A stretch of DNA of 48,698 nucleotides, from positions 1 to 48,698 of the forward strand of contig JAAVTG010000357.1 in NCBI GenBank assembly GCA_011947345.1. Reading direction: 5' to 3'. How positions within the stretch are numbered: the first letter of the stretch is position 1; each line of letters starts with the position of its first letter. The notes below the pieces were generated by a model. That model was given only the letters and a program-made list of their open reading frames with translations. It searched no databases and had not been told where the DNA came from. Made by a program: the position numbers and the translations under genes. Below, piece by piece: positions 11,465 through 21,800 of the stretch. Source of the stretch: Phytophthora quininea. Lineage: Eukaryota; Oomycota; Peronosporomycetes; Peronosporales; Peronosporaceae.

Positions 11465-13093
11465 TCGACTCCTAATCAAAAATCTGCGTGTACACGATGC
11501 TTCTCGTGTACACTCCTCCGTCCGGGTCTACGAACTCTGGATACTCAATCAATGCCTTGAACTTGCTTCGGGACGTCACGCGAGACAACGCCACATACAA
11601 CTGGCCATGCGAAAAGCACGGGAAGCCAAGTACAGCCCCAAGTTTAACACCGTCTGACCTTGGGCCTTGTTAATCGTCATGGCGAATGCTGGTTGCACGG
11701 GGAACTGCTTTCGTCGTAGCCGGAAGGGGAAATCGGAGTTGTCGTCGTCGCTCACGAACATAATTCTCGGGATGAGTACTTCTTGGCCTGTTCGTTCTCC
11801 AGTCATAATTGTTGCTCTAATGACGTGGTCCTTCAAGTCGACGATTCGTAGACGCGTTCCGTTGCACAGTCCAAGATCCGGGTTCAGATTTCTCATCATC
11901 ATGATGGGGATGCCCTTCTTAAGCAACAGTCTGTGAGGTGGAATCCCGTTCATGTTCACCGAGTGGAGGAACTCCTGCTCGAAAAACGTTCCGTCATCAT
12001 CCTCCACCGAGTCTACCGACAAATACTCCCGCGCTGTCTCCGGAAGTCGAGCTGCGACTGCCTCGTTGATTCTCCGTACCGTCTCATTCGTAGTCGTCAA
12101 AATCGTCCGACTGGCAAAATATCCATTCGTCGCAACCTCTGGATTGGCAACGTCGGCATACATTGCGTCAATGATGCGGGTCATACCCCTGGTATTGCCC
12201 CTGGAGCTATTTCCTCGTCCTCGTCGTCTTCTACAGGAGGATTCGGGATCAGCATATCAGCAGGAATCTTGATGTAGTCATTGCCAAGATCCGCACGTTT
12301 TTCGTGCCGACCCTCTCCAACGGCAAGCAAAACTTCAGAGAAAGAGGATATCCTCGTCGCTTTCTCCTGTCCCTCGCTCCCAATGCGCATGTTCTGCGTT
12401 AACCGAACCTGCAAAAGTGTCTCCACAGAGGCGATTCCTTTATACACGCGTTGATCGTTTCTGCAGGCGTGCCTCTCTTCACGACAGGAAGGATCTGGCG
12501 GAAATCTCCTGAGAGCACAAAAACCTTTCCGCCGAAAGGCTCCCTGGGGTTATCCACAATGTCCCGTAGCATTCGGTCGACAGCCTCAAACGTGTGGCGA
12601 TGCGTCATCGGAGATTCATCCCAAATGACCAAACTGATCTGCTGGATAAGCTTGCGCAGGTGCGACTGTTTGAAAATCGAACACGTAGAATCCTTGTCCA
12701 GTTTCAGCGGAATTTTGACAGTAGAATGCGCCGTACGCCCGCCCATGAGAAGCAGAGATGCAATTCCACTGGATGCAACAGCAAGTGCAATCTTCCCATC
12801 CAGACGCACCCTGGCCAAAACGTGTCGAAGTAGCGTAGACTTTCCCGTTCCACCAGGCTCATCAACAAAGAAAAGCTTTTGTGAAACTTCCCGCGTGGAT
12901 GACCTGCCCCCGTCGTTACGCGTAGCGCTGGTCGTTTTGAAACCTCATGCCCGATCCTGTAATTCAGAAGCCGGATGCATGCCTCCACAGGAGCAATATA
13001 CCGAGCATCAACATAGCGCAGGATTTCGTTTGGTTCTTTGCACGGGCGGGCCAACGGACGACTATCACCTGGAACGACCACGCTAGTCATCAC
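11465..13093 (-). pseudogene. Helitron Pif1-like helicase, copy 1
   Basis: The minus strand begins with YVDARYIAPVEACIRLLNY (about 12960-13010), the segment that precedes the helicase in Helitron proteins. Walker A GGTGKST (about 12845-12865), Walker B VIWDESPM (about 12610-12635), GDFRQILPVV (about 12480-12510), and QPAFAMTINKAQGQT (about 11650-11690) follow. Frame changes occur near 12860, 12410, 12185 and 11650. A TAG replaces the Trp codon found in copy 2 after QIFD (about 11475). Helicases of this family unwind DNA during rolling-circle transposition. Confidence 0.85.
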
Positions 13094-13221
13094 GGTCTTA
13101 TCCGAACTTTACGCTGTTGCCCGTTCTAGCACTGTGTATCAATGCATTTGTATCAATACACAATCCAACACAAATTCAACCGACTTGGCCGAAATGAAAA
13201 CGAATGTATTCGATGAGGCTA

Positions 13222-13683
13222 TTAATAGCCAATGACCTGTCCCTGGCGGTAGCGACGGCGACGCGCAGTCTGTCGCTGGCGGACTCGGCGGCGTCGACGA
13301 CGGTGGCTAGCTTCGCGAGGTGGTAGTGGCGGCGGCGGTGGTGGGCCGATGGTGACCGCCACCAGGGCCATGGTAACCTGCCGCCGGTCCAACCGTGGCA
13401 GCGGCTGCTCGGCGGCGGTGCTGTGCCAGAAGCTGCACTGGCCATCACACGCCCGACACCGCCGCGATGCGCTCCTGGCGCGTGGCCTCTCGAAGGAATC
13501 CCACTCGAGGAGCTCTCGCAGCAAACGCAGCGGAGGCACTGGTGGCCAAGGCCGTCGAGGTCGAGCGGCGCACGCGTCACCTCTGCAGAGCAGCGAGCGC
13601 AGGTAACGTTCCCACGCTCCATCGCGTTTGGGTTTGGTTGTGTGTGGACTATGTGTATAGGGGACTACTGTTGACCTCTTCAT
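13222..13683 (-). pseudogene. Helitron zinc-finger/Arg-rich ORF, copy 1
   Basis: This corresponds to the intact ORF in copy 2 (15899-16336). Here the Cys-rich N-terminal part (CARCSAEVTRAPLD ... CLRCVCCE) and the Arg/Pro-rich C-terminal part lie in different frames because of small indels, including an insertion near 13634. Confidence 0.65.
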
Positions 13684-13697
13684 TAAGTACGTTTGGT

Positions 13698-13727
13698 GTG
13701 GACCACCCTACTATTGGTGTGGTCCAC
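13698..13727. repeat. subterminal inverted repeat near Helitron 5' end, copy 1
   Basis: GTGGACCAC is paired with GTGGTCCAC across a 12-nt spacer. It recurs at the same place in copy 2. Its role is unknown. Confidence 0.8.
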
Positions 13728-13919
13728 GTCTCAGGCCGCCTTCGCTCCGCTCGGCAGCGATTGGCCGAAACACTTTTCGGCGAATGGGCGCCGCCTTCTC
13801 TGGCGCTCGGCAGCCAATGGCAGCGCCGGATCTTGTCCATCGAAACTCGGCGACGGACCGACCGACCGACAAACGGACAGACAGCAAGTCTCTAGTAGTA
13901 GTCTAAGACTAGCCGAGCG

Positions 13920-13936
13920 CCGCCGCTACGCGGCGG
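13920..13936 (-). repeat. Helitron 3' terminal hairpin, copy 2
   Basis: Same CCGCCGC-TAC-GCGGCGG hairpin as copy 1, followed by the CTAG terminus. Confidence 0.85.
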
Positions 13937-14047
13937 TGGGTTATGGTTGGATGCAGCTGTGGACCGCCCGCCTCCGGCGGGATGATTTAACTTATCACAC
14001 GAATTAGTAAGTAGTTCAATCTAAAACATACAGGCGTAACAAATGTT

Positions 14048-15770
14048 TTATAAAACACACGAAAATTGCCATTTGTCCAAAATAAAGCTTGGTTCTAGTT
14101 CGTAGTGGCAAGCTACTACATCTAGCCTAGCAATGGACCTCGACTCCCAATCGAAAATCTGCGTGTACACGATGTTTCTCGTGTACACTCCTCCGTCCGG
14201 GTCTACGAACTCTGGATACTCAATCAACGCCTTGAACTTGCTTCGAGAGGTCACGCGAGACAACGCCACATACAACTGGCCATGCGAAAAGCACGGGAAG
14301 CCAGTACAGCCCCAAGTTTAACACCGTCTGACCTTGGGCCTTGTTAATCGTCATGGCGAATGCTGGTTGCACGGGGAACTGCTTTCGTCGTAGCCGGAAG
14401 GGGAAATCGGAGTTGTCGTCGTCGCTCACGAACATAATTCTCGGGATGAGTACTTCTTGGCCTGTTCGTTCTCCAGTCATAATTGTTGCTCTAATGACGT
14501 GGTCCTTCAAGTCGACGATTCGTAGACGCGTTCCGTTGCACAGTCCAAGATCCGGGTTCAGATTTCTCATCATCATGATGGGGATGCCCTTCTTAAGCAA
14601 CAGTCTGTGAGGTGGAATCCCGTTCATGTTCACCGAGTGGAGGAACTCCTGCTCGAAAAACGTTCCGTCATCATCCTCCACCGAGTCTACCGACAAATAC
14701 TCCCGCGCTGTCTCCGGAAGTCGAGCTGCGACTGCCTCGTTGATTCTCCGTACCGTCTCATTCGTAGTCGTCAAAATCGTCCGACTGGCAAAATATCCAT
14801 TCGTCGCAACCTCCGGATTGGCAACGTCGGCATACATTGCGTCAATGATGCGGGTCATACCCCTTGGTATTGCCCCTGGAGCTATTTCCTCGTCCTCGTC
14901 GTCTTCTACAGGAGGATTCGGGATCAGCATATCAGCTGGAATCTTGATGTAGTCATTGCCGAGATCAGCACGTTTTCGTGCCGACCCTCTCCAACGGCAA
15001 GCAAAACTTCAGAGAAAGAGAGGATATCCTCGTCGCTTTCTCCTGTCCCCTCGCTCCCAATGCGCATATTCTGTGTTAACCGAACCTGCAAAAGTGTCTC
15101 CACAGAGGCGATTCCTTTATACACGCGTTGATCGTTTCTGCAGGCGTGCCTCTCTTCACGACAGGAAGGATCTGGCGGAAATCTCCTGAGAGTACAAAAA
15201 CCTTTCCGCCGAAAGGCTCCCTGGGGTTATCCATAATGTCCCGTAGCGTTCGGTCGACAGCCTCAAACGCGTGGCGATGCGTCATCGGAGATTCATCCCA
15301 AATGACCAAACTGGTCTGCTGGATAAGCTTGCGCAGGTGCGATTGTTTGAAAATCGAACACGTAGAATCCTTGTCCAGTTTCAGCGGAATTTTGAAAGTA
15401 GAATGCGACGTACGCCCGCCCATGAGAAGCAGAGACGCAATTCCACTGGATGCAACAGCAAGTGCAATCTTCCCATCCAGACGCACCCTGGCCAAAATGT
15501 GTCGAAGTAGCGTAGACTTTCCCGTCCCACCAGGCCCATCAACAAAGAAAAGCTTTTGTGAAATTTCCCGCGTGGATGACCTGCCCCCGTCGTTACGCGT
15601 AGCGCTGGTCGTTTTGAAACCTCATGCCCGATCCTGTAATTCAGAAGCCGGATGCATGCCTCCACAGGAGCAATATACCGAGCATCAACATAGCGCAGGA
15701 TTTCGTTTGGTTCTTTGCACGGGCGGGCCAACGGACGACTATCACCTGGAACGACCACGCTAGTCATCAC
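14048..15770 (-). pseudogene. Helitron Pif1-like helicase, copy 2
   Basis: Same domain order as copy 1: YVDARYIAPVEACIRLLNY (about 15640-15690), Walker A GPGGTGKST (about 15520-15545), VIWDESPM (about 15290), GDFRQILPVV (about 15160-15185), AFAMTINKAQGQT (about 14330-14360) and the C-terminal MYVALSRVTSRSK (about 14240-14275), a conserved superfamily 1B helicase motif. Frameshifts near 15540 (shared with copy 1), 15080, 14970 and 14290 break it. Sharing the first break suggests both copies came from an already defective ancestor. Confidence 0.85.
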
Positions 15771-15898
15771 GGTCTTATCCGAACTTTACGCTGTTGCCCG
15801 TTCTAGCACTGTGTATCAATGCATTTGTATCAATACACAATCCAACACAAATTCAACCGACTTGGCCGAAATGAAAACGAATGTATTCGATGAGGCTA

Positions 15899-16336
15899 TT
15901 AATAGCCAATGACCTGTCCCTGGCGGTAGCGACGGCGACGCGCAGTCTGTCGCTGGCGGACTCGGCGGCGTCGACGACGGTGGCGAGCTTCGCGAGGTGG
16001 TAGTGGCGGCGGCGGTGGTGGGCCGATGGTGACCGCCACCAGGGCCATGGTAACCTGCCGCCGGTCCAATCGTGGCAGCGGCTGCTCGGCGGCGGTGCTG
16101 TGCCAGAAGCTGCACTGGCCATCACACGCCCGACACCGCCGCGATGCACTCCTGGCGCGTGGCCTCTCAAAGGAATCCCACTCGAGGAGCTCCTCGCAGC
16201 AAACGCAGCGGAGGCACTGGTGGCCAAGGCCGTCGAGGTCGAGCGGCGCACGCGTCACCTCTGCAGAGCAGCGAGCGCAGGTAACGTTCCCACGCTCCAT
16301 CGCGTTTGGTTGGGGGACTACTATCGACCTCTTCAT
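15899..16336 (-). CDS. Helitron zinc-finger/Arg-rich protein
   Basis: An intact 145-codon frame starting at ATG 16334-16336. Residues 20-85 hold Cys pairs (CARC, CLRCVCC, CRACDGQC) spaced like a zinc-binding module around an aromatic LLEWDSF segment. The rest is Pro-rich then strongly Arg-rich (RRRRRRVRQRQ), fitting a nucleic-acid binder. It sits at the 5' end of the Helitron, where the Rep-helicase protein normally begins, so it may be the N terminus of a deleted Rep-helicase rather than a separate gene. Function inferred only. Confidence 0.5.
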   Translation of the reverse strand: MKRSIVVPQPNAMERGNVTCARCSAEVTRAPLDLDGLGHQCLRCVCCEELLEWDSFERPRARSASRRCRACDGQCSFWHSTAAEQPLPRLDRRQVTMALVAVTIGPPPPPPLPPREARHRRRRRRVRQRQTARRRRYRQGQVIGY

Positions 16337-16350
16337 TAAGTACGTTTGGT

Positions 16351-16380
16351 GTGGACCACCCTACTATTGGTGTGGTCCAC
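16351..16380. repeat. subterminal inverted repeat near Helitron 5' end, copy 2
   Basis: Identical arms to 13698-13727 (GTGGACCAC / GTGGTCCAC). Confidence 0.8.
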
Positions 16381-16561
16381 GTCTCGGGCCGCCTTCGCTC
16401 CGCTCGGCAGCGATTGGCCGAAACTCTTTTCGGCGAATGGGCGCCGCCGTCGCTGGCGCTCGGCAGCCAATGGCAGCGCCGGATCTTGTCCATCGAAACT
16501 CGGCGACGGACCGACCGACCGACAAACGGACAGACAGCAAGTCTCTAGTAGTTGTCTAAGA

Positions 16562-17220
16562 TGGCTGTGGCTCAGTAAACGTGATGTATCGTTAAGACAC
16601 AGTCTTCTTTCATACTGCGTTAACGGTCCACGCAATTCGCCATGGACTCCACCACTAGCACGAACTTTGAAATGGTGGAAGCTGTAGATCTTGCCGGGTA
16701 TGCACACACTTGCACCACCCAGGGATTGCCGATGTCGATCCAGCGTATTCAAAATGCGCCAGACGAGGAGGCTAAACTGTCCGACCAGCGATCAAGCACC
16801 GGGCGATTCGCTGCATTGAAACTAGCGTTCCCTGGTTCACCACAGAGCATTTCAGCCTCCTCTAGAGCGTCTGGCAAGGCCATTCCACGAGTCTGAATCT
16901 CGTTGGAGCGCAGGTTCTTAACCACGAATGAAGACGTTCGAGGTGCGGCAACAAACGATCGACCATACCACTTGGCCAGAATTCCCATTTCGTGGACAAC
17001 CTCCACCACCGATGCTCCGGCAGAAGATTCTGTCGTGGCATCAGTGGCGCTTGGTGCAGGACCGGGAAGACTGGGGAGATGTAGACAAGTAGGCTGATGA
17101 AGGCAAGTAGAAAAGTGTATTGATGAGAGTTTAGGAAGCTGGCTGTTGCCCTGTAGAGCGACAGCCAGTCATTTAGATCAGCCAGATTAAGAGTAAATAC
17201 GAGAAGATTTTACAGCGTCA
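16562..17220. other. no gene recognised; short hairpin
   Basis: Open frames on both strands (for example 16749-17009 minus) match nothing I know. A hairpin (CTGGCTGT / ACAGCCAG) lies at about 17140-17172. This may be an old retroelement end. Confidence 0.3.
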
Positions 17221-18593
17221 TTGGGATACTTCCGCTGCTTTAGGGCATGTGACGTGTGAGCTGTGTCACTTCACAGATTCAAAGGCGCTGTCGCCAGTTG
17301 ATGCCAAGCCTGAACACCATTATGCGGTTGCAGCAATTCCCAGGATCCCATATGATTACACGGCAGCGGTGTTTATGTAGTGCGAGGATTACGGTGCAGT
17401 GTTGACGCGGCATGGTGCATGAGAGCAACCACTGCATGCGTGCTTTGGCATTATGTCAGGACTCCATGTGGAACCGACCAAAAGTAAGTTTATTTTCCTG
17501 AACAAAGCGATACGGCGACAAGAATGGAAGGGGATACCAGTTCTCCAACACGGATCAACCACTTTGTATTGGGTTGGGATTAGCAGCCCAGCGGCAAACA
17601 GCTAACCGTGGATTTCACCTAGATCCACAACACGCAAACTGTTGAGGATTTGCCGCTGATCTGCTCTGTCACAGACAGTACAAGGCAACTCGCAAGACAA
17701 GAGTGTTGATATCGAAGCTTCCAGAGTTCTAGAACAGTGCTTCTGTAGGTGCTAGGTTAGGAAGGCATGCTCTGTACGCTTTCATCACAATGGTCACTTT
17801 TCATTCTGCACTGCAACGATCAAGAGCCCTTCCATTTGTTAGTCAAACGAGTTCCGCGAGACTGGTGGCAGAAACACAAAGCCTTTGTGGTGTATATGGG
17901 TCCTCTTTGGCGCCTTCAGAGAGCGAACAAAACACTCGAAGGCACCTGGCAGGCACCATTCTTCCTAAACTAGCTACTCAAGCGAGTAGCAAGACGGAAA
18001 ACCTCACATACGTCCCTCCAAATGGGGAAACCATAACAGTACGGGTGAATTTGGACGAGATGCATGCCCCACCTGCCCCACCACGGGAAATCATAGCGTT
18101 TTGGGGGAGTTTTTCGTGGGCGGATAATGAATGGATCCCAGATGTGGAATCACCGACGTTGTCACGGCAGAAGTTTTGTGGTATTGAGGTATCATCAATT
18201 GGCGCGTGCAACATAGTACGCACGAAGCGTGACGAGTACACAGTGTGTGCTCCCCCATAAGATTTGGCGCGAAAAGTCATACCATCGCCAAAATTCAGCG
18301 ATGGCTCATAGCAATTCTCTACAGCTCACCACGTCTCAAAGTGGGAGAGCGACTGGGAGATCCACCGCCCTTAGCACTGCTAGCGCCTCCTAAGCTACGT
18401 CTTTCGTATACCTGGACAGTAGCGAAACAGGGAGAAATCCGGGGTACATCAAAGAATAGCAAGGCAGAGATCATGCTAACGCAACGGAACAACGGTATAC
18501 AATGGCAGGTTCTATACCAGAACGGTGCTAAAAGGATGTCAAGAAGTTGGAGAAGCACAACGGGGAATTGTCTTCCCCGCCCATCCGCTGCTG
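17221..18593 (+). pseudogene. LINE-type (non-LTR) reverse transcriptase, copy A, 5' part
   Basis: Broken plus-strand frames carry a non-LTR reverse transcriptase segment near 17450-17585 (GLHVEPTKSKFIFLNKAI ... GIPVLQ-STT), then downstream regions shared with LINE copy B: DEMHAPPAPPREIIAFWGSFSWADNEWIPD (18050-18145, cf. 25194-25300) and IAKIQRWLIAILYSSP (18285-18330, cf. 25430-25480). Many stops. The copy is interrupted at 18593 by an LTR element and resumes at 23605. Confidence 0.75.
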
Positions 18594-18758
18594 TGTGGCG
18601 CAGGAACATTCCCAGACTTGAAACACCTCCAGAAACAACCGCAGAGAGCAACCGCTAGAGCGGTTGCCAACGACTAGAGCAGCAGCAGTTGTAACCACCG
18701 CAACCTTAAACCTCTAATGCACTCACTATTGAATTCGCCTTCAGCCCAAGAAACCACA
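18594..18758 (+). repeat. 5' LTR
   Basis: Starts TGTGGCGCAG and ends AAACCACA; contains an 8-bp hairpin GCAACCGC/GCGGTTGC at 18648-18667. Matches 23440-23604 except at 18604. Confidence 0.95.
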
Positions 18759-18768
18759 AAGTATACTT

Positions 18769-18786
18769 TGGTTGCGAGCGGTTCGC
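18769..18786 (+). other. candidate primer-binding site
   Basis: TGGTTGCGAGCGGTTCGC begins 10 nt after the LTR. TGG is the expected complement of a tRNA 3' CCA. The matching tRNA is not known from this sequence. Confidence 0.35.
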
Positions 18787-18820
18787 AATCGATAGTCAAG
18801 AAGATCAAGAGTGATCAAGG

Positions 18821-21800
18821 ATGTCGCGCTTCCGGCTGGAAAGCGACGGCGACGCAGAGATGACCGTGCCACAGCCCATACATGAGTATATTGGGCCTCC
18901 AAAGCTAGTGGAGTGGGATCAAGCTTCACTGGTGAAGTGGCGCAGGGCTTGAGCGCAGTACGAGACGAACATTCGGGAGCGGTGTGAAACAACGGGCGAG
19001 GACTACGAGGTTGTGGTGCGAAGCGTGCGCTACGCCATAGATCCAGAGTTGTTGAAGTTCTTGGCAACGTACGAGATCGGCAAAGATGAAGAGCTCATTA
19101 CCGATGACGACATTATGACCAAGGTCAAGGAGAGATGCGAGACGACTAATCGCGACTTCTTGGCTAACCCTCCGCACTGGTCGCTCAGCAATTGAAAATG
19201 GACTTGTTGATCAAGGACGTGCCTGATAGAGTGTCTAGATACTTCAGGCAGTTCGAGAAAATTATTGAGGACAATGGTTTTCAGGAGCATCTAGGACGAG
19301 GTTCACCGACAGACGACAACTACATAGCACGCATGAAGCAGCGGACCAAGATTTTGGTAGATAACCTCGCACCGCCCATGCTACGTGACGAAATCAAAGG
19401 AATGCTGGAACTAGTAAAGTTTCGACACATCAGGACCAACGATCAATTACTGCACAAGTTGATCCTGGAGCGCGCTGAGCTGCAGCAGCTATTCTTCAAC
19501 AGATTCCGAAAGCAGGACGCGGAGGCAGCTGTCAGGCCAAGCACTCGCAAGGGTGGAAGACCCGAAACTACAGCAAGTAGTAAGCGAGCGCCAGCTCATG
19601 CTACAAAAGAGGGCAAAGCAAAACCGAGCGCAACTGAGCCGGCCTCGACAAAGCCTGCCGCACCAGCGTCAAAACAGCCACCACCACGGGATGGGTGTTT
19701 ACACTGCAAGGGAGATCACTGGATGAGAGATTGCCCGACCGCCACCGCAGAAGATAAGGAAACTGCGTGGACATCGCAGAAAACCAAGACCACGAAAGTA
19801 AAACGTGCCGCCGTTCGCCGCCACCACGAGCATGAACATGGCGAAGAGCGCAAGCCGGCCGTCAAAGCTTCTGACGAAGATGATTACACGGTGCTGATCA
19901 ATGGAGTGGTAGAGCTATCAATGTGTCCCGACACAGGAGCAGATAAGTCAATCCTTCCGGCTACAGCAGTCACGCAGATTCAAGCGATGGGACGTACGCT
20001 TGAGGTTAAGAAGCTGCCAGCTCCAGAACCAGTAGAAGGGCTCGGCGGCAAAATTACCATGTGTCATACAGGCACCCAGATCGACGTGCAGATCAGAACG
20101 TCGGCAGGCCCAGTCAATCTGTACAAGCTGGACTGTCTGATAGTCGAGGACGAGAATCAGTTCTTGCTGAGCAAAACTGTGATGAAGCGCCTAGGTATCG
20201 ATGTCAAGCGGGCATTTGAACAGTTAGCCAATGCTAGCATTGAGCTCAACCACGATGACTTACCTGATGAGCCCGAAGTTGGAGCAATAGTCGACGAGGA
20301 GATCGAGCAAGAGCTCGAACGCATGTGTGCTGAAGTCAGCGCAGTGCTGAAAGATGACCAGTACACGGAGTTTCGGGATGATGTTATCAAGCTTAGCAGG
20401 GAGTTTAAACGGCTGTGGAGAACCAAGATCGGGCCGGATGAACCAGCGCTGGTGGAGCCACTCGTAGTAACCTTGAAGAAAGGAGAGGAACCGGTACGCT
20501 GCAAACCGCGCAGATACCCTCCAGCCCAGCTAAAATTTCTCGATGAGCACGTCGCTCAGTTGCTAAAATATGGATTCGTAAGGAAGAACAACCTCAGCAA
20601 ATGGGCCTCCAACGCTGTGCCTGTACAGAAAGTAGATAGCAAAGATGAATTCCGCGTGACCAACAACTACATCAAGGTGAACAGCAAGACAGTACCTATC
20701 GCTGGGACGATGCCACACTTTTCGATCATCCTGAAGTTTGTTGCCGGTGTCAAATTGATTGCAAAGTTTGATATGTTCAAAGGCTTCTGGCAGATAATGC
20801 TTGCCGAAGAATGCCAAGAAATGTTCAGCTTTATGACTCAGGATGGAGTTTACACACCAACGCGGGTACCGCAGGGTGCAACGGATTCTCCACTGCACTT
20901 CCAGAACCAAATGCAGACGGTCTACAGGGTGCTATTGTACAAGGGTGCTCTCATTTGGATCGACGACATCATAATCTACGGCAGAACGGAAGAAGAGTTT
21001 CTGGCCAACCTTAGGATGTTTTACGAGCTAACCGCCAAGTACCGCTTGAAACTCAACGCAAAGAAGAGCGTCCTCATGGCGTTTGAAGTATCCTGGTGCG
21101 GCCGAATTATTGACGGACAAGGCGTTCGTCAAGACCCAGAGCGTCTGTCAGCTTTGGTATCGCTACCGCTACCGCAAACAGCAGCCGACCTACAACGATT
21201 TCTATGCGCCTGTAATTGGGTTCGCGATAGTATCGTGGACTTCGCTCGAGTATTTGAGCCGATGCAGTCTAAGTTGAATAGCGCCTTGGAAAATCGCAGC
21301 AGGAACAAATACTCAGCTAAAGCAGTATCTCTGACTTGGAGTGACAGTGAACGAACAGCATACTCATAAGCGCTGCAAAGCATCGCAGCTTCCGCTAAGC
21401 TCTATTTTCTTGAAGACGAGGCCACAATTTAGTTGTTGACCGATGCCAGTGACTATGGCTGGTCAATAATCCTGACCCAAGTACGCAAATGGAAGCAGGA
21501 TACCGCTGTTGAAGATCAGGAGCACGAACTACTCATCTGTCAGGGTGGCGTCTTCCGAGGAGCACAAATTCACTGGTCTGTAGTAGAGAAAGAGGCCTAC
21601 CCAGTGATTAGAGCCTGCATCTCGCTCGACTATATTTTGGAGAGAGAAGGAGGGTTCAAGGCATTTTGCGATCATTCAAACCTAATCCAAATATTCTCTC
21701 CATCGGAGAATGTCAAGAAACACACGCGGGGAAAACTACTTAGATGGGCGCTGCGTATGTCGTGTTTAAGATACACGATAGAACATATTGATGACGAGCG

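Larger units (their letters stand above)
11236..13908 (-). mobile_element. Helitron copy 1
   Basis: Read on the minus strand, the element starts TCTTAGAC (13908) and ends CTAG (11236), with a GC-rich hairpin 7 nt before the end. These are Helitron hallmarks: a 5' TC, a 3' hairpin and a CTRR terminus. The 3' flank is T, as expected for insertion between A and T. It is 2,673 bp long and about 98% identical by eye to copy 2, which abuts it exactly at 13909. It keeps a zinc-finger ORF and a Pif1-like helicase, but no Rep (HUH nuclease) domain is visible, so it is non-autonomous. Confidence 0.88.
13909..16561 (-). mobile_element. Helitron copy 2, abutting copy 1
   Basis: It has the same termini as copy 1: minus-strand 5' TCTTAGAC at 16561, 3' hairpin (13920-13936) and CTAG at 13909-13912. 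The 5' flank is A, so the pair together sits at a single A|T insertion point with no bases between the copies. It is 2,653 bp long. Confidence 0.88.

Noticed and set aside
12451..15763. Repeated 211-codon plus-strand frames
   Set aside because: They lie opposite the helicase motifs of the two Helitrons and show no domain of their own.
11236..16561. Segmental duplication of a host helicase gene
   Set aside because: The exact TC and CTAG ends, hairpins and A|T flanks identify Helitrons.
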